Shown piece after piece: positions 6,384 through 11,610 of a stretch of 11,610 bases of DNA. Location of the stretch: contig HF986913.1 of the NCBI GenBank assembly GCA_000431075.1, positions 68,553-80,162 of the forward strand, given 5' to 3'. How positions within the stretch are numbered: the stretch's first letter is position 1; every line of letters starts with the position of its first letter. Below the pieces are notes generated by a model, which did no database searches, was not told where the DNA came from, and was given only the letters and a program-made list of their open reading frames with translations. The DNA is from Firmicutes bacterium CAG:555. Lineage in GTDB: Bacteria; Bacillota; Clostridia; Oscillospirales; Oscillospiraceae. The position numbers were made by a program, and so were the translations under genes.

Positions 6384-7340
6384 GTGCAAAAGCCTGTACT
6401 GTATATCGTCATCCCCTGCTATAACGAGCAGGAGGTGCTGCCGATAACGGCGCCGATGTTCTTAAAAAAGCTCACGCAGCTATGTGATGACGGGCTCATA
6501 TCCGATGACAGCCGCATCATGTTCGTAAATGACGGCTCGTCAGATGACACATGGAAGCTTATAAGAGCGCTTTCCGAGGAAAACGAGCACTATATCGGCA
6601 TCAGCCAAAGCCGCAACCGCGGGCACCAGAACGCCCTGCTGGCAGGGCTGATGGAAGCCAGGGATCGCTGCGATATAAGCATCTCCATCGACTGCGACGG
6701 GCAGGACGACATTGACGCAATGGACAAGATGGTCGCCGAGTATCTCGACGGCTGTGATGTCGTCTACGGCGTGCGCTCGTCCCGTGAGACTGACAGCTTT
6801 TTTAAACGCACCACGGCGCAGGGCTTTTATAAGCTGCTTGAGAAGATGGGTGCCGAAGTCGTGTACAACCACGCAGACTACCGTCTGCTGTCGGCAAGGG
6901 TGCTCAGGGAGCTTGCGAATTTCAAGGAGGTAAACCTCTTTCTGCGCGGCATGGTGCCGCTCGTTGGATTCAAGAGCACCTGCGTTGAATACGCAAGAGC
7001 CGAGCGCCTTGCAGGTGAAAGCAAATACCCGATCAAGAAGATGCTCTCCCTTGCGGCCGACGGCATAACGAGCCTGTCCGTCAAGCCCCTGCGGCTCATA
7101 ACCTCGTTCGGCGTGTTCGTGGCTGCCCTCAGCTTTATCGGCGTTATCTGGGCGATAGTCTCGGCACTGTGCGGCGAAACGGTCGCAGGCTGGGCGAGCA
7201 CGACCTGCATCGTCTGCTTTGTAAGCGGCGTGCAGCTGATGTGCCTCGGCATAATCGGCGAATACATCGGCAAGATATACCTTGAAACGAAAGGCAGACC
7301 GAGATACATAATCTCAGAGCGCACATATGATGAAAAATAA
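6384..7340 (+). CDS. Membrane-anchored family 2 glycosyltransferase (GtrB/DPM1-like)
   Basis: A 318-residue protein with an N-terminal GT-A fold and two C-terminal membrane helices (about 236-262 and 269-295). Motifs are IVIPCYNEQEVLP (8-20), VNDGSSDDTW (48-57), SQSRNRGHQNALLAGL (74-89), the acidic metal site SIDCDGQDDID (101-111) and FLRGMVPLVGFK (186-197). This layout matches bactoprenol or dolichol-phosphate hexose transferases such as GtrB and Dpm1, which load a sugar from a nucleotide donor onto a lipid phosphate at the inner face of the membrane for later glycosylation of wall polymers or proteins. The sugar and acceptor are not readable from sequence. The start is GTG at 6384, seven bases after GGAGG; the ATG at 6342 overlaps the thioesterase end. 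No flippase or GtrC-like partner is adjacent. Confidence 0.92.
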   Translation: MQKPVLYIVIPCYNEQEVLPITAPMFLKKLTQLCDDGLISDDSRIMFVNDGSSDDTWKLIRALSEENEHYIGISQSRNRGHQNALLAGLMEARDRCDISISIDCDGQDDIDAMDKMVAEYLDGCDVVYGVRSSRETDSFFKRTTAQGFYKLLEKMGAEVVYNHADYRLLSARVLRELANFKEVNLFLRGMVPLVGFKSTCVEYARAERLAGESKYPIKKMLSLAADGITSLSVKPLRLITSFGVFVAALSFIGVIWAIVSALCGETVAGWASTTCIVCFVSGVQLMCLGIIGEYIGKIYLETKGRPRYIISERTYDEK

Positions 7341-7374
7341 AAAACCGAGAACTTTTTTGAGTTCTCGGTTTTTT
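7339..7374. terminator. Bidirectional terminator after the glycosyltransferase
   Basis: A perfect 14-bp stem (AAAAAACCGAGAAC at 7339-7352 with GTTCTCGGTTTTTT at 7361-7374) with an 8-nt loop. It overlaps the glycosyltransferase stop codon (7338-7340) and, on the other strand, the stop of the candidate small peptide gene at 7373. A- and T-runs on both sides allow termination from either direction. Confidence 0.93.
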
Positions 7375-7435
7375 ATCTGTCACTCGGCCCCGGGTCGCAG
7401 TCGCCGAAGATCATGTCGTCAATATCCGTTTCCAT
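7373..7435 (-). CDS. Candidate 20-residue acidic peptide (unrecognised)
   Basis: ATG to TAA encodes METDIDDMIFGDCDPGPSDR. I do not recognise it. Support for reality: TTGAGGTGA, a good ribosome site, lies a few bases upstream of the ATG; the stop abuts a strong terminator; and third codon positions are G/C-rich like the neighbouring genes (15 of 19 sense codons after the start). The peptide is strongly acidic (seven Asp/Glu), has one Cys and ends in a proline-glycine stretch, with no membrane segment or signal. It lies between the terminator and repeat B, downstream of the metallophosphoesterase on the same strand. The frame is also open for several codons upstream of the ATG into the repeat end, so it could instead be the tail of an interrupted gene. 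No promoter was found. Confidence 0.35.
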   Translation of the reverse strand: METDIDDMIFGDCDPGPSDR

Positions 7436-7455
7436 ATAATTCACCTCAAACTTTT

Positions 7456-7738
7456 TGCCCTCGACTGATAGGGAAATACACGGTTTTGGCAGGCTGATTT
7501 CCGCCCATGCTTCGCTAAATCCCTAGCCCATATATGTCCATTATGGCCGTCGGGCTTTATCTTTGCCTGAACGAAAATCAGCTCTCCCAAAACTGCTTCG
7601 CACCTGACAGCTGTCAATTTTCTTGCGATTTTCGTTCTTTTTTGGTGAAGGCGGGTCGTAACCCACCAAGGCAAAAAAGGGTGGAAGGCGCTGAAAAGGG
7701 GCGCTGTCAGGCGTGCATTCCCCTGTCAGTCGAGGGCA
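7456..7738 (-). repeat. Dispersed structured intergenic element, copy B
   Basis: A 283-bp relative of copy A, nearly identical from CACGGTTTTGGCAGG to CACCTGACAGC. Its terminal inverted repeat is about 20 bp (7456-7475 with 7718-7738), with one mismatch and one extra base. The same internal pairings are present: CGGTTTTGG (7481-7489) with CCAAAACTG (7587-7595), CAGGC (7490-7494) with GCCTG (7565-7569), and GCAC-CTGACAGC (7600-7611) with GCTGTCAG-GC-GTGC (7703-7716). The last stem carries about 40 bp more than in copy A, including a GGGTCGTAACCC hairpin near 7652-7663. The strand given is that of the preceding gene, the metallophosphoesterase, whose stop lies 44 bp away. No flanking target duplication is visible, and the open frames through it do not look coding. 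Confidence 0.85.
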
Positions 7739-7782
7739 GTGCATACATTCATTATATGTACGACATGCTAAAAACATGACTG

Positions 7783-8601
7783 TTAATTTTTCAAAACGAT
7801 GCCGTCTATCTCGGGTCGGTTAAAAAGTCTCGGCAGCGCAATGGAATTTCCGATGCCTCGGGAGACTATCATCGTGTAGCGGCCGTTATCATACTTTCCT
7901 GCTTCGTAGTCGGGAAAGAGCGTCCTATCTGTGCCCAAAAGTCCTCCGATACCGGGTATGCGTACGATGCCGCCATGGGCGTGACCGCAGAGGATAAGCT
8001 GTACCGGAAGCTCCGGGTACTTTTCCATCCAGTAGTTGCGGTGGCCGAGCAGGACGACATAGTCGTCGGGAAACTCCGCCCGCAGCCGCCCGATAAATTC
8101 TTCCGGCGGCTCGAGATCCGCCCAGCTGTTGGGATCCTCAACACCGGCAAGCACGATGCGCTCGCCGCGGCGCTCCAGCACCACATACTCGTTTCTGAGA
8201 TATTTTACGCCGCAGGCTTTCAAAATGTCACTGAGCTCGTCGATCTTGCCCGACGCAAAATCGTGGTTGCCGCTGACAAAATACACATCGCAGATATCCG
8301 TAAGCCGCTGCGCCAGCTCACGCACCGCCGGCAAATCGCCGCTATCGGTGATGAAATCGCCGGTAAGGGCGATGATATCCGGCTTTTCGGCTTTAACGAG
8401 CGTGACTATATCGTCAACAAATTCAGCACCATGGAAATCCGACAGCTGCACTATCTTAAAGCCCGCAAAGCTCTCCGGCAGTCCGGCGCTCGCCACCGTG
8501 TACTGCGTGAGCTGCACATTCCGGGCGCTGTCCAGCACCAAGGCCGCACCGAGGGCGCACAGCAGCAGAACAATTACAAGGGCTTTTATCCTTTTTCGCA
8601 T
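7783..8601 (-). CDS. Membrane-anchored metallophosphoesterase (YkuE-like)
   Basis: A 272-residue protein with one N-terminal membrane anchor (about residues 6-24, preceded by RKR), placing the catalytic domain outside the cytosol. The calcineurin-like metal-binding motifs are all present and ordered: SDFHG (54-58), TGDF (80-83), GNHD (111-114), LLGHR (184-188) and CGHAHGG (205-211). This is a complete dinuclear metal phosphoesterase site. The closest general type is B. subtilis YkuE, reported as a cell-wall metallophosphoesterase; the true substrate (phospholipid headgroup, nucleotide or wall polymer) cannot be read. The start at 8601 follows GGAGG by seven bases; a GTG at 8619 in frame lies upstream of that site and is unlikely. 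It is divergent from the foldase-like gene, with overlapping promoter elements. No terminator directly follows; repeat B does. Confidence 0.9.
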   Translation of the reverse strand: MRKRIKALVIVLLLCALGAALVLDSARNVQLTQYTVASAGLPESFAGFKIVQLSDFHGAEFVDDIVTLVKAEKPDIIALTGDFITDSGDLPAVRELAQRLTDICDVYFVSGNHDFASGKIDELSDILKACGVKYLRNEYVVLERRGERIVLAGVEDPNSWADLEPPEEFIGRLRAEFPDDYVVLLGHRNYWMEKYPELPVQLILCGHAHGGIVRIPGIGGLLGTDRTLFPDYEAGKYDNGRYTMIVSRGIGNSIALPRLFNRPEIDGIVLKN

Positions 8602-8629
8602 CCACCGTCCTCCGTTCACAAATTAGCAG

Positions 8630-8658
8630 TTGAAACCGCCGTTCGATTAGGTTATAAT
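8630..8658 (+). promoter_or_regulatory. Sigma-A promoter of the foldase-like gene
   Basis: TTGAAA (8630-8635), a 17-bp spacer and a perfect TATAAT (8653-8658). Transcription should begin near 8665, just before the tandem 11-bp repeats. Confidence 0.85.
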
Positions 8659-8679
8659 AGTAAAATAATTTGTACTCAA
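8651..8679 (-). promoter_or_regulatory. Candidate divergent promoter for the metallophosphoesterase
   Basis: On the minus strand TTGAGT (8679-8674), a 17-bp spacer and TATAAC (8656-8651). Its -10 overlaps the -10 of the plus-strand promoter, and its -35 lies inside the first tandem repeat. Both promoters could not be occupied at the same time. Confidence 0.5.
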
Positions 8680-8692
8680 TATGTACTCAATA
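8671..8692. repeat. Perfect tandem 11-bp repeat in divergent promoter region
   Basis: TGTACTCAATA occurs twice head to tail (8671-8681 and 8682-8692), a spacing of about one helical turn, followed by a partial TGAACT. It lies in the early leader of the foldase-like gene and covers the -35 of the candidate minus-strand promoter, which fits a protein-binding site. It may also be a simple slippage duplication. Confidence 0.75.
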
Positions 8693-8731
8693 TGAACTGT
8701 GCATAGAAAAAATGTAAAGGAAGATTTATCT

Positions 8732-9955
8732 ATGAGCGCATCAAACGAAAAAACGGCCCGCAAGACCATGGCTGCTCAGAAAGAGGAGCTGAAAAAGAAG
8801 AAGGAAAAGACCAAGTGGACGATAATCGGCGTCCTCATCGTCGTCTTCTTCGCATTCGTCATTTACCTCAACACCGGCGCTTTCTACAGAAACCTCACCG
8901 GCATCACCGTTGAATACAACGCAAGCGAGGAGCTCGGCATTGAAGCCGGCAGCCGCAGCTTTTCCGTTGCCGAATGCAACTATGTATATAATATGCAGTA
9001 CATGAACATATTAAACAGCTACGGCGACTACGCTTCGCTCATCGGTCTTGATAAGTCCAAGCCCCTTGATGAGCAGAAATGCACCATATCCAGCGACACA
9101 GACAAGGACTACACTTGGGACGACTATTTCATGGACAGCACCAAGTCCTTCCTCCAGCAGCTGGCCGCCCTCGAGGCCTACGCCAAGGCTAACGATATAA
9201 GCCTCGACAAGGACGACAATGCTGCCGTCGACGAGCAGATGGCGACCTTTGACGATGCCAAGAAGTACGGCTACGCAAGCGCAGACAAGTTCATCGCTGC
9301 CAACTACGGTCGTGGCTGCAACACCTCCGTCGTGCGTGAGGTCATGGAGCTTCAGCAGCTGGCTACCAAGGCTCAGCAGTCGATTTCCAACTCCTACAGC
9401 TTCACCGCTTCCGAGCTTTCCAAAAAGTACGCAAGCGTCAAGGACGATTACGACAAGTTTACCTACGACTTCTACCTCGTAAAGGCAGAGACCAAGACGA
9501 GCGAGAACGGCACCGCCGCCGCTCCCACCGATGCGGCTCTGAGCAAGGCTATGGAGACCGCAAACACGATCAAGGGCTCGATGGACAAGGATAAGCTCAG
9601 CCTCGAAAAGGCCGTGAAGAACGCCGTCAAGGACGCAAAGCTCACCAAGCAGGAAGCCATCCCCGGCAGTGACACCGAGTCAGACCTCAAGGAGTGGCTC
9701 ACAAGTTCCGAGCGCAAGAAGGGTGATGTCACCGTCATCAAGGGCAGCACCGGCGCTTACATCGTCCAGTTCAAGTCCCGTGACAACAACAAGCACAAGA
9801 CCGACGAGAGCGGCGATATGAACCTGTGCGACTACATCGCACAGAACCTCCTGCGCAGCGAAGCGCTCCAGAAATGGCAGAAGGAAAAGCTCGGCGTCGT
9901 GACCAAGGACGCAAAGACCTCCACCTCCTTCGGCGCAAGGTATATCGGCAGATAA
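8732..9955 (+). CDS. Membrane-anchored SurA/PrsA-like foldase-type protein
   Basis: A 407-residue protein with a lysine-rich cytosolic N-terminus (about 1-28), one membrane helix (about 29-46, TKWTIIGVLIVVFFAFVIYL) and a large extracytoplasmic domain. FSVAECNYVYNMQYMNILN (77-95) and the helical region after it resemble SurA N-terminal chaperone domains. Near the C-terminus, LKEWLTSSERKKGDVTVIKG then TGAYIVQFKSRD resembles the second half of a PpiC parvulin domain, but the usual catalytic histidine strand is not seen, so isomerase activity is doubtful. There is no lipobox, unlike Bacillus PrsA. Codon use is strongly biased (AAG, GAC, CTC, GCC), suggesting high expression. The start follows AAGGAAG at a normal spacing; the GTG at 8699 has no ribosome site. 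Likely role: folding of secreted proteins at the membrane surface, inferred. Confidence 0.7.
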   Translation: MSASNEKTARKTMAAQKEELKKKKEKTKWTIIGVLIVVFFAFVIYLNTGAFYRNLTGITVEYNASEELGIEAGSRSFSVAECNYVYNMQYMNILNSYGDYASLIGLDKSKPLDEQKCTISSDTDKDYTWDDYFMDSTKSFLQQLAALEAYAKANDISLDKDDNAAVDEQMATFDDAKKYGYASADKFIAANYGRGCNTSVVREVMELQQLATKAQQSISNSYSFTASELSKKYASVKDDYDKFTYDFYLVKAETKTSENGTAAAPTDAALSKAMETANTIKGSMDKDKLSLEKAVKNAVKDAKLTKQEAIPGSDTESDLKEWLTSSERKKGDVTVIKGSTGAYIVQFKSRDNNKHKTDESGDMNLCDYIAQNLLRSEALQKWQKEKLGVVTKDAKTSTSFGARYIGR

Positions 9956-10020
9956 ATATACGACTCAAGGCCGCAAAGGGCGAATTCAGATTGGGATAAT
10001 ATGCCCTGTAAAACAGACTT

Positions 10021-10094
10021 TCCGCCTTACGGAGAGACGCACTATTACAGTGTGCGCAGCAGTTTTGACCGAGGTATTTTTCGTTCAGACAAAA
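10021..10094 (+). repeat. Partial or divergent copy C of the dispersed 3'-UTR element
   Basis: Read on the plus strand, GTGCGCAGCAGTTTTG, then ten non-matching bases, then TTTTCGTTCAGACAAA, aligns without gaps to the core of copies A and B read on the minus strand (GTGCGAAGCAGTTTTG, ten bases, TTTTCGTTCAGGCAAA). The hairpin preceding the core is also there in shortened form (CGCAC at 10038-10042 with GTGCG at 10052-10056). A second hairpin, CTTTCCG/CGGAGAG, spans 10018-10036. The outer half with the GTTTTGG arm is missing; a terminator follows directly. Like A and B it lies between a stop codon and a terminator, in the same orientation relative to the upstream gene. I see no gene in 9956-10230. 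Confidence 0.65.
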
Positions 10095-10100
10095 CAACAG

Positions 10101-10137
10101 ATTTCCGGCAATACTTTGTGTATTACCGGAAATTTTT
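10101..10137 (+). terminator. Intrinsic terminator after the foldase-like gene
   Basis: ATTTCCGG (10101-10108) pairs with CCGGAAAT (10126-10133); after one mismatch AATAC (10110-10114) pairs with GTATT (10120-10124), leaving a 5-nt loop. A T-run follows (10133-10137). It ends a 3' UTR of about 180 nt containing copy C. Confidence 0.88.
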
Positions 10138-10230
10138 GTGAAGTGTGGGTGGGAAATAGCCGGTCAAAGCCGGTTTCTCCTTGTCTGTGTTTGCCCTAAA
10201 ACGGCTGCCTTTTTAAGATGTTTTAATACT

Positions 10231-10950
10231 ATGGATGAAAGAACTTTAAGAGCCCGTATGCTGCTCGGTGAAGCGGCAATGGAAAAATTAAAAAACAGCC
10301 ATGTTGCCGTGTTCGGTCTCGGCGGCGTAGGCTCGTGGTGCGCAGAAGCGCTGGCCAGAAGCGGCGTGGGCAGGCTCACGCTCATTGACCGTGACACCGT
10401 CGGGCGCAGCAACATAAACCGCCAGCTGTGCGCACTGGAATCGACCGTTGGCACGGGCAAGGCCGAGGTCATGAAAAACCGCCTTTTGGATATCAATCCC
10501 GAGCTTGAAGTCACCGCCCTGTGCGGTCACTACGATGCCGAGCACCGGGACGAGTTTTTCGCAGATTATGACTTCATCGTCGACTGCATCGACCTCGTCT
10601 CATGTAAGGTCGACCTTGTCCGCACCTCCAAGGAGCGCGGCATCCCCATCGTATCCGCTCTCGGCACCGGCAACAAGTGCGATGCACAGAAGCTCATGCT
10701 GTGCGATATCAAAAAGACGACCAATTGCCGGCTGGCAAGGGTCGTGCGGCGGGAGCTGCGAAATGTCGGCATTGAGCACCTTGATGTCGTGTTCTCGCCC
10801 GAGGAGCCCATGCAGCCTGAGCAGCTTGAAGCGCCGCCTCCCGGTCGCCGCAGTGTGCCCGGCTCGCTCGTGTGGGTGCCGGCAAGCGCAGGGCTGCTGC
10901 TGTGTCAGCATGTGGTCATGGCGCTGACGGATGACTCTGTGCAAAGGTAG
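10231..10950 (+). CDS. tcdA: tRNA threonylcarbamoyladenosine dehydratase TcdA
   Basis: A 239-residue E1-like/ThiF-fold ATPase. TcdA (CsdL/YgdL) uses ATP to cyclise the t6A modification at position 37 of ANN-decoding tRNAs to ct6A. Motifs are the nucleotide loop VFGLGGVGSW (27-36), LIDRDTVGRSNINRQL (51-66, with the Asn/Arg/Gln residues of the E1 active site) and IVDCIDLVSCKVDL (116-129). VFSPEEP and the later GSLVWVPASAGLLL match the family's C-terminal pattern. MoeB/ThiF are alternatives, but those carry two zinc-binding CxxC pairs not seen here, and no molybdopterin or thiamin genes are adjacent. I start at ATG 10231, giving MDERTLRARMLLG; the frame is open to 10138, but that part overlaps the terminator tail and has no ribosome site. 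The 10231 start also lacks a clear Shine-Dalgarno and promoter. Confidence 0.9.
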   Translation: MDERTLRARMLLGEAAMEKLKNSHVAVFGLGGVGSWCAEALARSGVGRLTLIDRDTVGRSNINRQLCALESTVGTGKAEVMKNRLLDINPELEVTALCGHYDAEHRDEFFADYDFIVDCIDLVSCKVDLVRTSKERGIPIVSALGTGNKCDAQKLMLCDIKKTTNCRLARVVRRELRNVGIEHLDVVFSPEEPMQPEQLEAPPPGRRSVPGSLVWVPASAGLLLCQHVVMALTDDSVQR

Positions 10951-10958
10951 GTTTTCAT

Positions 10959-11537
10959 ATGCCCCTGATCGTTGATAAAGACGCCGTGCGCCATGATATC
11001 CTCATGGCGTTCCAGCGGTGTATCGATAAAAAGCCGCTCATGAATGTCTCGCTGCGCGATATCGCCGCCGAGGCCGGTATGTCGCACCCCAAGCTGCTCA
11101 ACTATTTCGGCAGCAAGGAGGAGCTTATAATAAGCTATGTGCGCTACACCCGTGAGTTCATGAGTGAAAAGTGCAAGCAGTGGTTTTCCGAGCACGACCG
11201 TGCCGATTACGAGTCAAACTTGGCGTATATGAACGCTTTCATGAGCTATGTTGCCAACGGCCGTGTCGGCGAGGAGCGCCCCAACGCCACAACACAGACC
11301 TATGTGCTTGCGCATTATAACAAACGGGTCGAGGAGCTCGTCATGGGCGAGTTTCGGGAGTGGCGGCAGGTCATGGAGACCTGTCTTCAGCGCATCTACG
11401 GCCCCGAGGTCGGTCAAAAGGAAGCCGAGTGCATGATGATCCTCATCTCCGGCACTTTTATTTGTAATTATAATAAAGCCCTGACCGGCGAAATAAACGA
11501 TAACATCCTTGGCGGATTTGCCAAGCTGCTGGAATAA
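10959..11537 (+). CDS. TetR/AcrR-family transcription regulator
   Basis: A 192-residue protein of typical TetR length. The N-terminal DNA-binding domain contains the helix-turn-helix NVSLRDIAAEAGMSHPKLLN (29-48) followed by YFGSKEELI (49-57), the conserved TetR turn into helix 4. The remaining residues are helical and variable, as expected for a ligand-binding and dimer domain; the ligand is unknown. The ATG lies eight bases after the tcdA stop, and AAGGTAGG at the end of tcdA serves as ribosome site, so the two are probably co-transcribed. TetR repressors often control adjacent genes; a transporter or enzyme target might lie beyond the right edge, but nothing in the window identifies it. A hairpin pair follows the stop. 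Confidence 0.93.
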   Translation: MPLIVDKDAVRHDILMAFQRCIDKKPLMNVSLRDIAAEAGMSHPKLLNYFGSKEELIISYVRYTREFMSEKCKQWFSEHDRADYESNLAYMNAFMSYVANGRVGEERPNATTQTYVLAHYNKRVEELVMGEFREWRQVMETCLQRIYGPEVGQKEAECMMILISGTFICNYNKALTGEINDNILGGFAKLLE

Positions 11538-11543
11538 GAAAAT

Positions 11544-11566
11544 CGGCGGCACACGATGTGCCGCCG
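11544..11566. other. GC-rich hairpin after the TetR gene, no U-run
   Basis: CGGCGGCACA (11544-11553) and TGTGCCGCCG (11557-11566) form a perfect 10-bp stem with a CGA loop, starting seven bases after the TetR stop. It lacks a following T-run, so alone it is not a normal intrinsic terminator; it may protect the 3' end or work with the next hairpin. Confidence 0.7.
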
Positions 11567-11570
11567 CTTC

Positions 11571-11607
11571 AGCGTGTCAAAAAAGTCTTGTGACTTTTTT
11601 GCACGCT
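11571..11607. terminator. Long A/T-containing hairpin, probable bidirectional terminator
   Basis: AGCGTG (11571-11576), one bulged T, then CAAAAAAGTC (11578-11587) pair with GACTTTTTTG (11592-11601) and CACGCT (11602-11607) around a TTGT loop. The T-run lies inside the stem, so the inner GTC/GAC hairpin plus T-run or the whole structure could end transcription from either side. Confidence 0.6.
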
Positions 11608-11610
11608 TCA

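Noticed and set aside
7739..7782. Terminator directly after the metallophosphoesterase
   Set aside because: Only 4-5 bp stems (CATG/CATG, TACAT/ATGTA) without a U-run; transcription probably continues through repeat B to the terminator at 7339-7374.

Overview
The window looks like chromosomal DNA from a gut-type anaerobic Firmicute, most likely a moderately GC-rich clostridium of the Oscillospiraceae/Ruminococcaceae kind. This is inferred from the spore-maturation genes spmA/spmB, an AbrB regulator with a cysteine-rich tail, a short 2[4Fe-4S] ferredoxin, strong AGGAGG-type ribosome sites, frequent GTG/TTG starts and sigma-A promoters. There is no phage, plasmid, CRISPR, tRNA or rRNA signal, and nearly all genes belong to housekeeping families.

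Layout, left to right. (1) Minus-strand spmA-spmB, with spmB cut by the window edge. (2) A plus-strand abrB-like gene with a strong promoter and terminator. (3) Repeat copy A. (4) Minus-strand trmN6-rsmI, a tRNA and an rRNA methyltransferase overlapping by 4 bp and convergent with abrB, as around abrB in Bacillus subtilis. (5) Minus-strand ferredoxin, divergent from (6) a plus-strand three-gene operon: a ClpC-type unfoldase lacking the middle domain, a PaaI-type hotdog thioesterase and a membrane-anchored family 2 glycosyltransferase, closed by a strong terminator. (7) A candidate 20-residue acidic peptide gene and repeat copy B. (8) Minus-strand metallophosphoesterase, with promoter elements overlapping those of (9) a plus-strand membrane-anchored SurA/PrsA-like protein. 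(10) A divergent partial repeat copy C and a terminator. (11) Plus-strand tcdA (tRNA t6A dehydratase) and a TetR-family regulator, followed by two hairpins.

The most unusual signal is non-coding. Two intergenic elements of about 240 and 280 bp (A and B), plus a divergent shorter relative (C), share a conserved core. All three lie between a stop codon and the next intrinsic terminator, in the same orientation relative to the upstream gene. A and B have inverted-repeat ends in which base changes are compensated on the partner arm, and shared internal complementary segments. They look like a 3'-UTR structured RNA family or a non-autonomous mobile repeat. Copy A supplies the last codons and stop of rsmI.

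Functional links between neighbours are mostly weak. spmA/spmB act together in spore maturation, trmN6/rsmI are both RNA methyltransferases, and tcdA/tetR are probably co-transcribed. The remaining neighbours show no obvious shared pathway.
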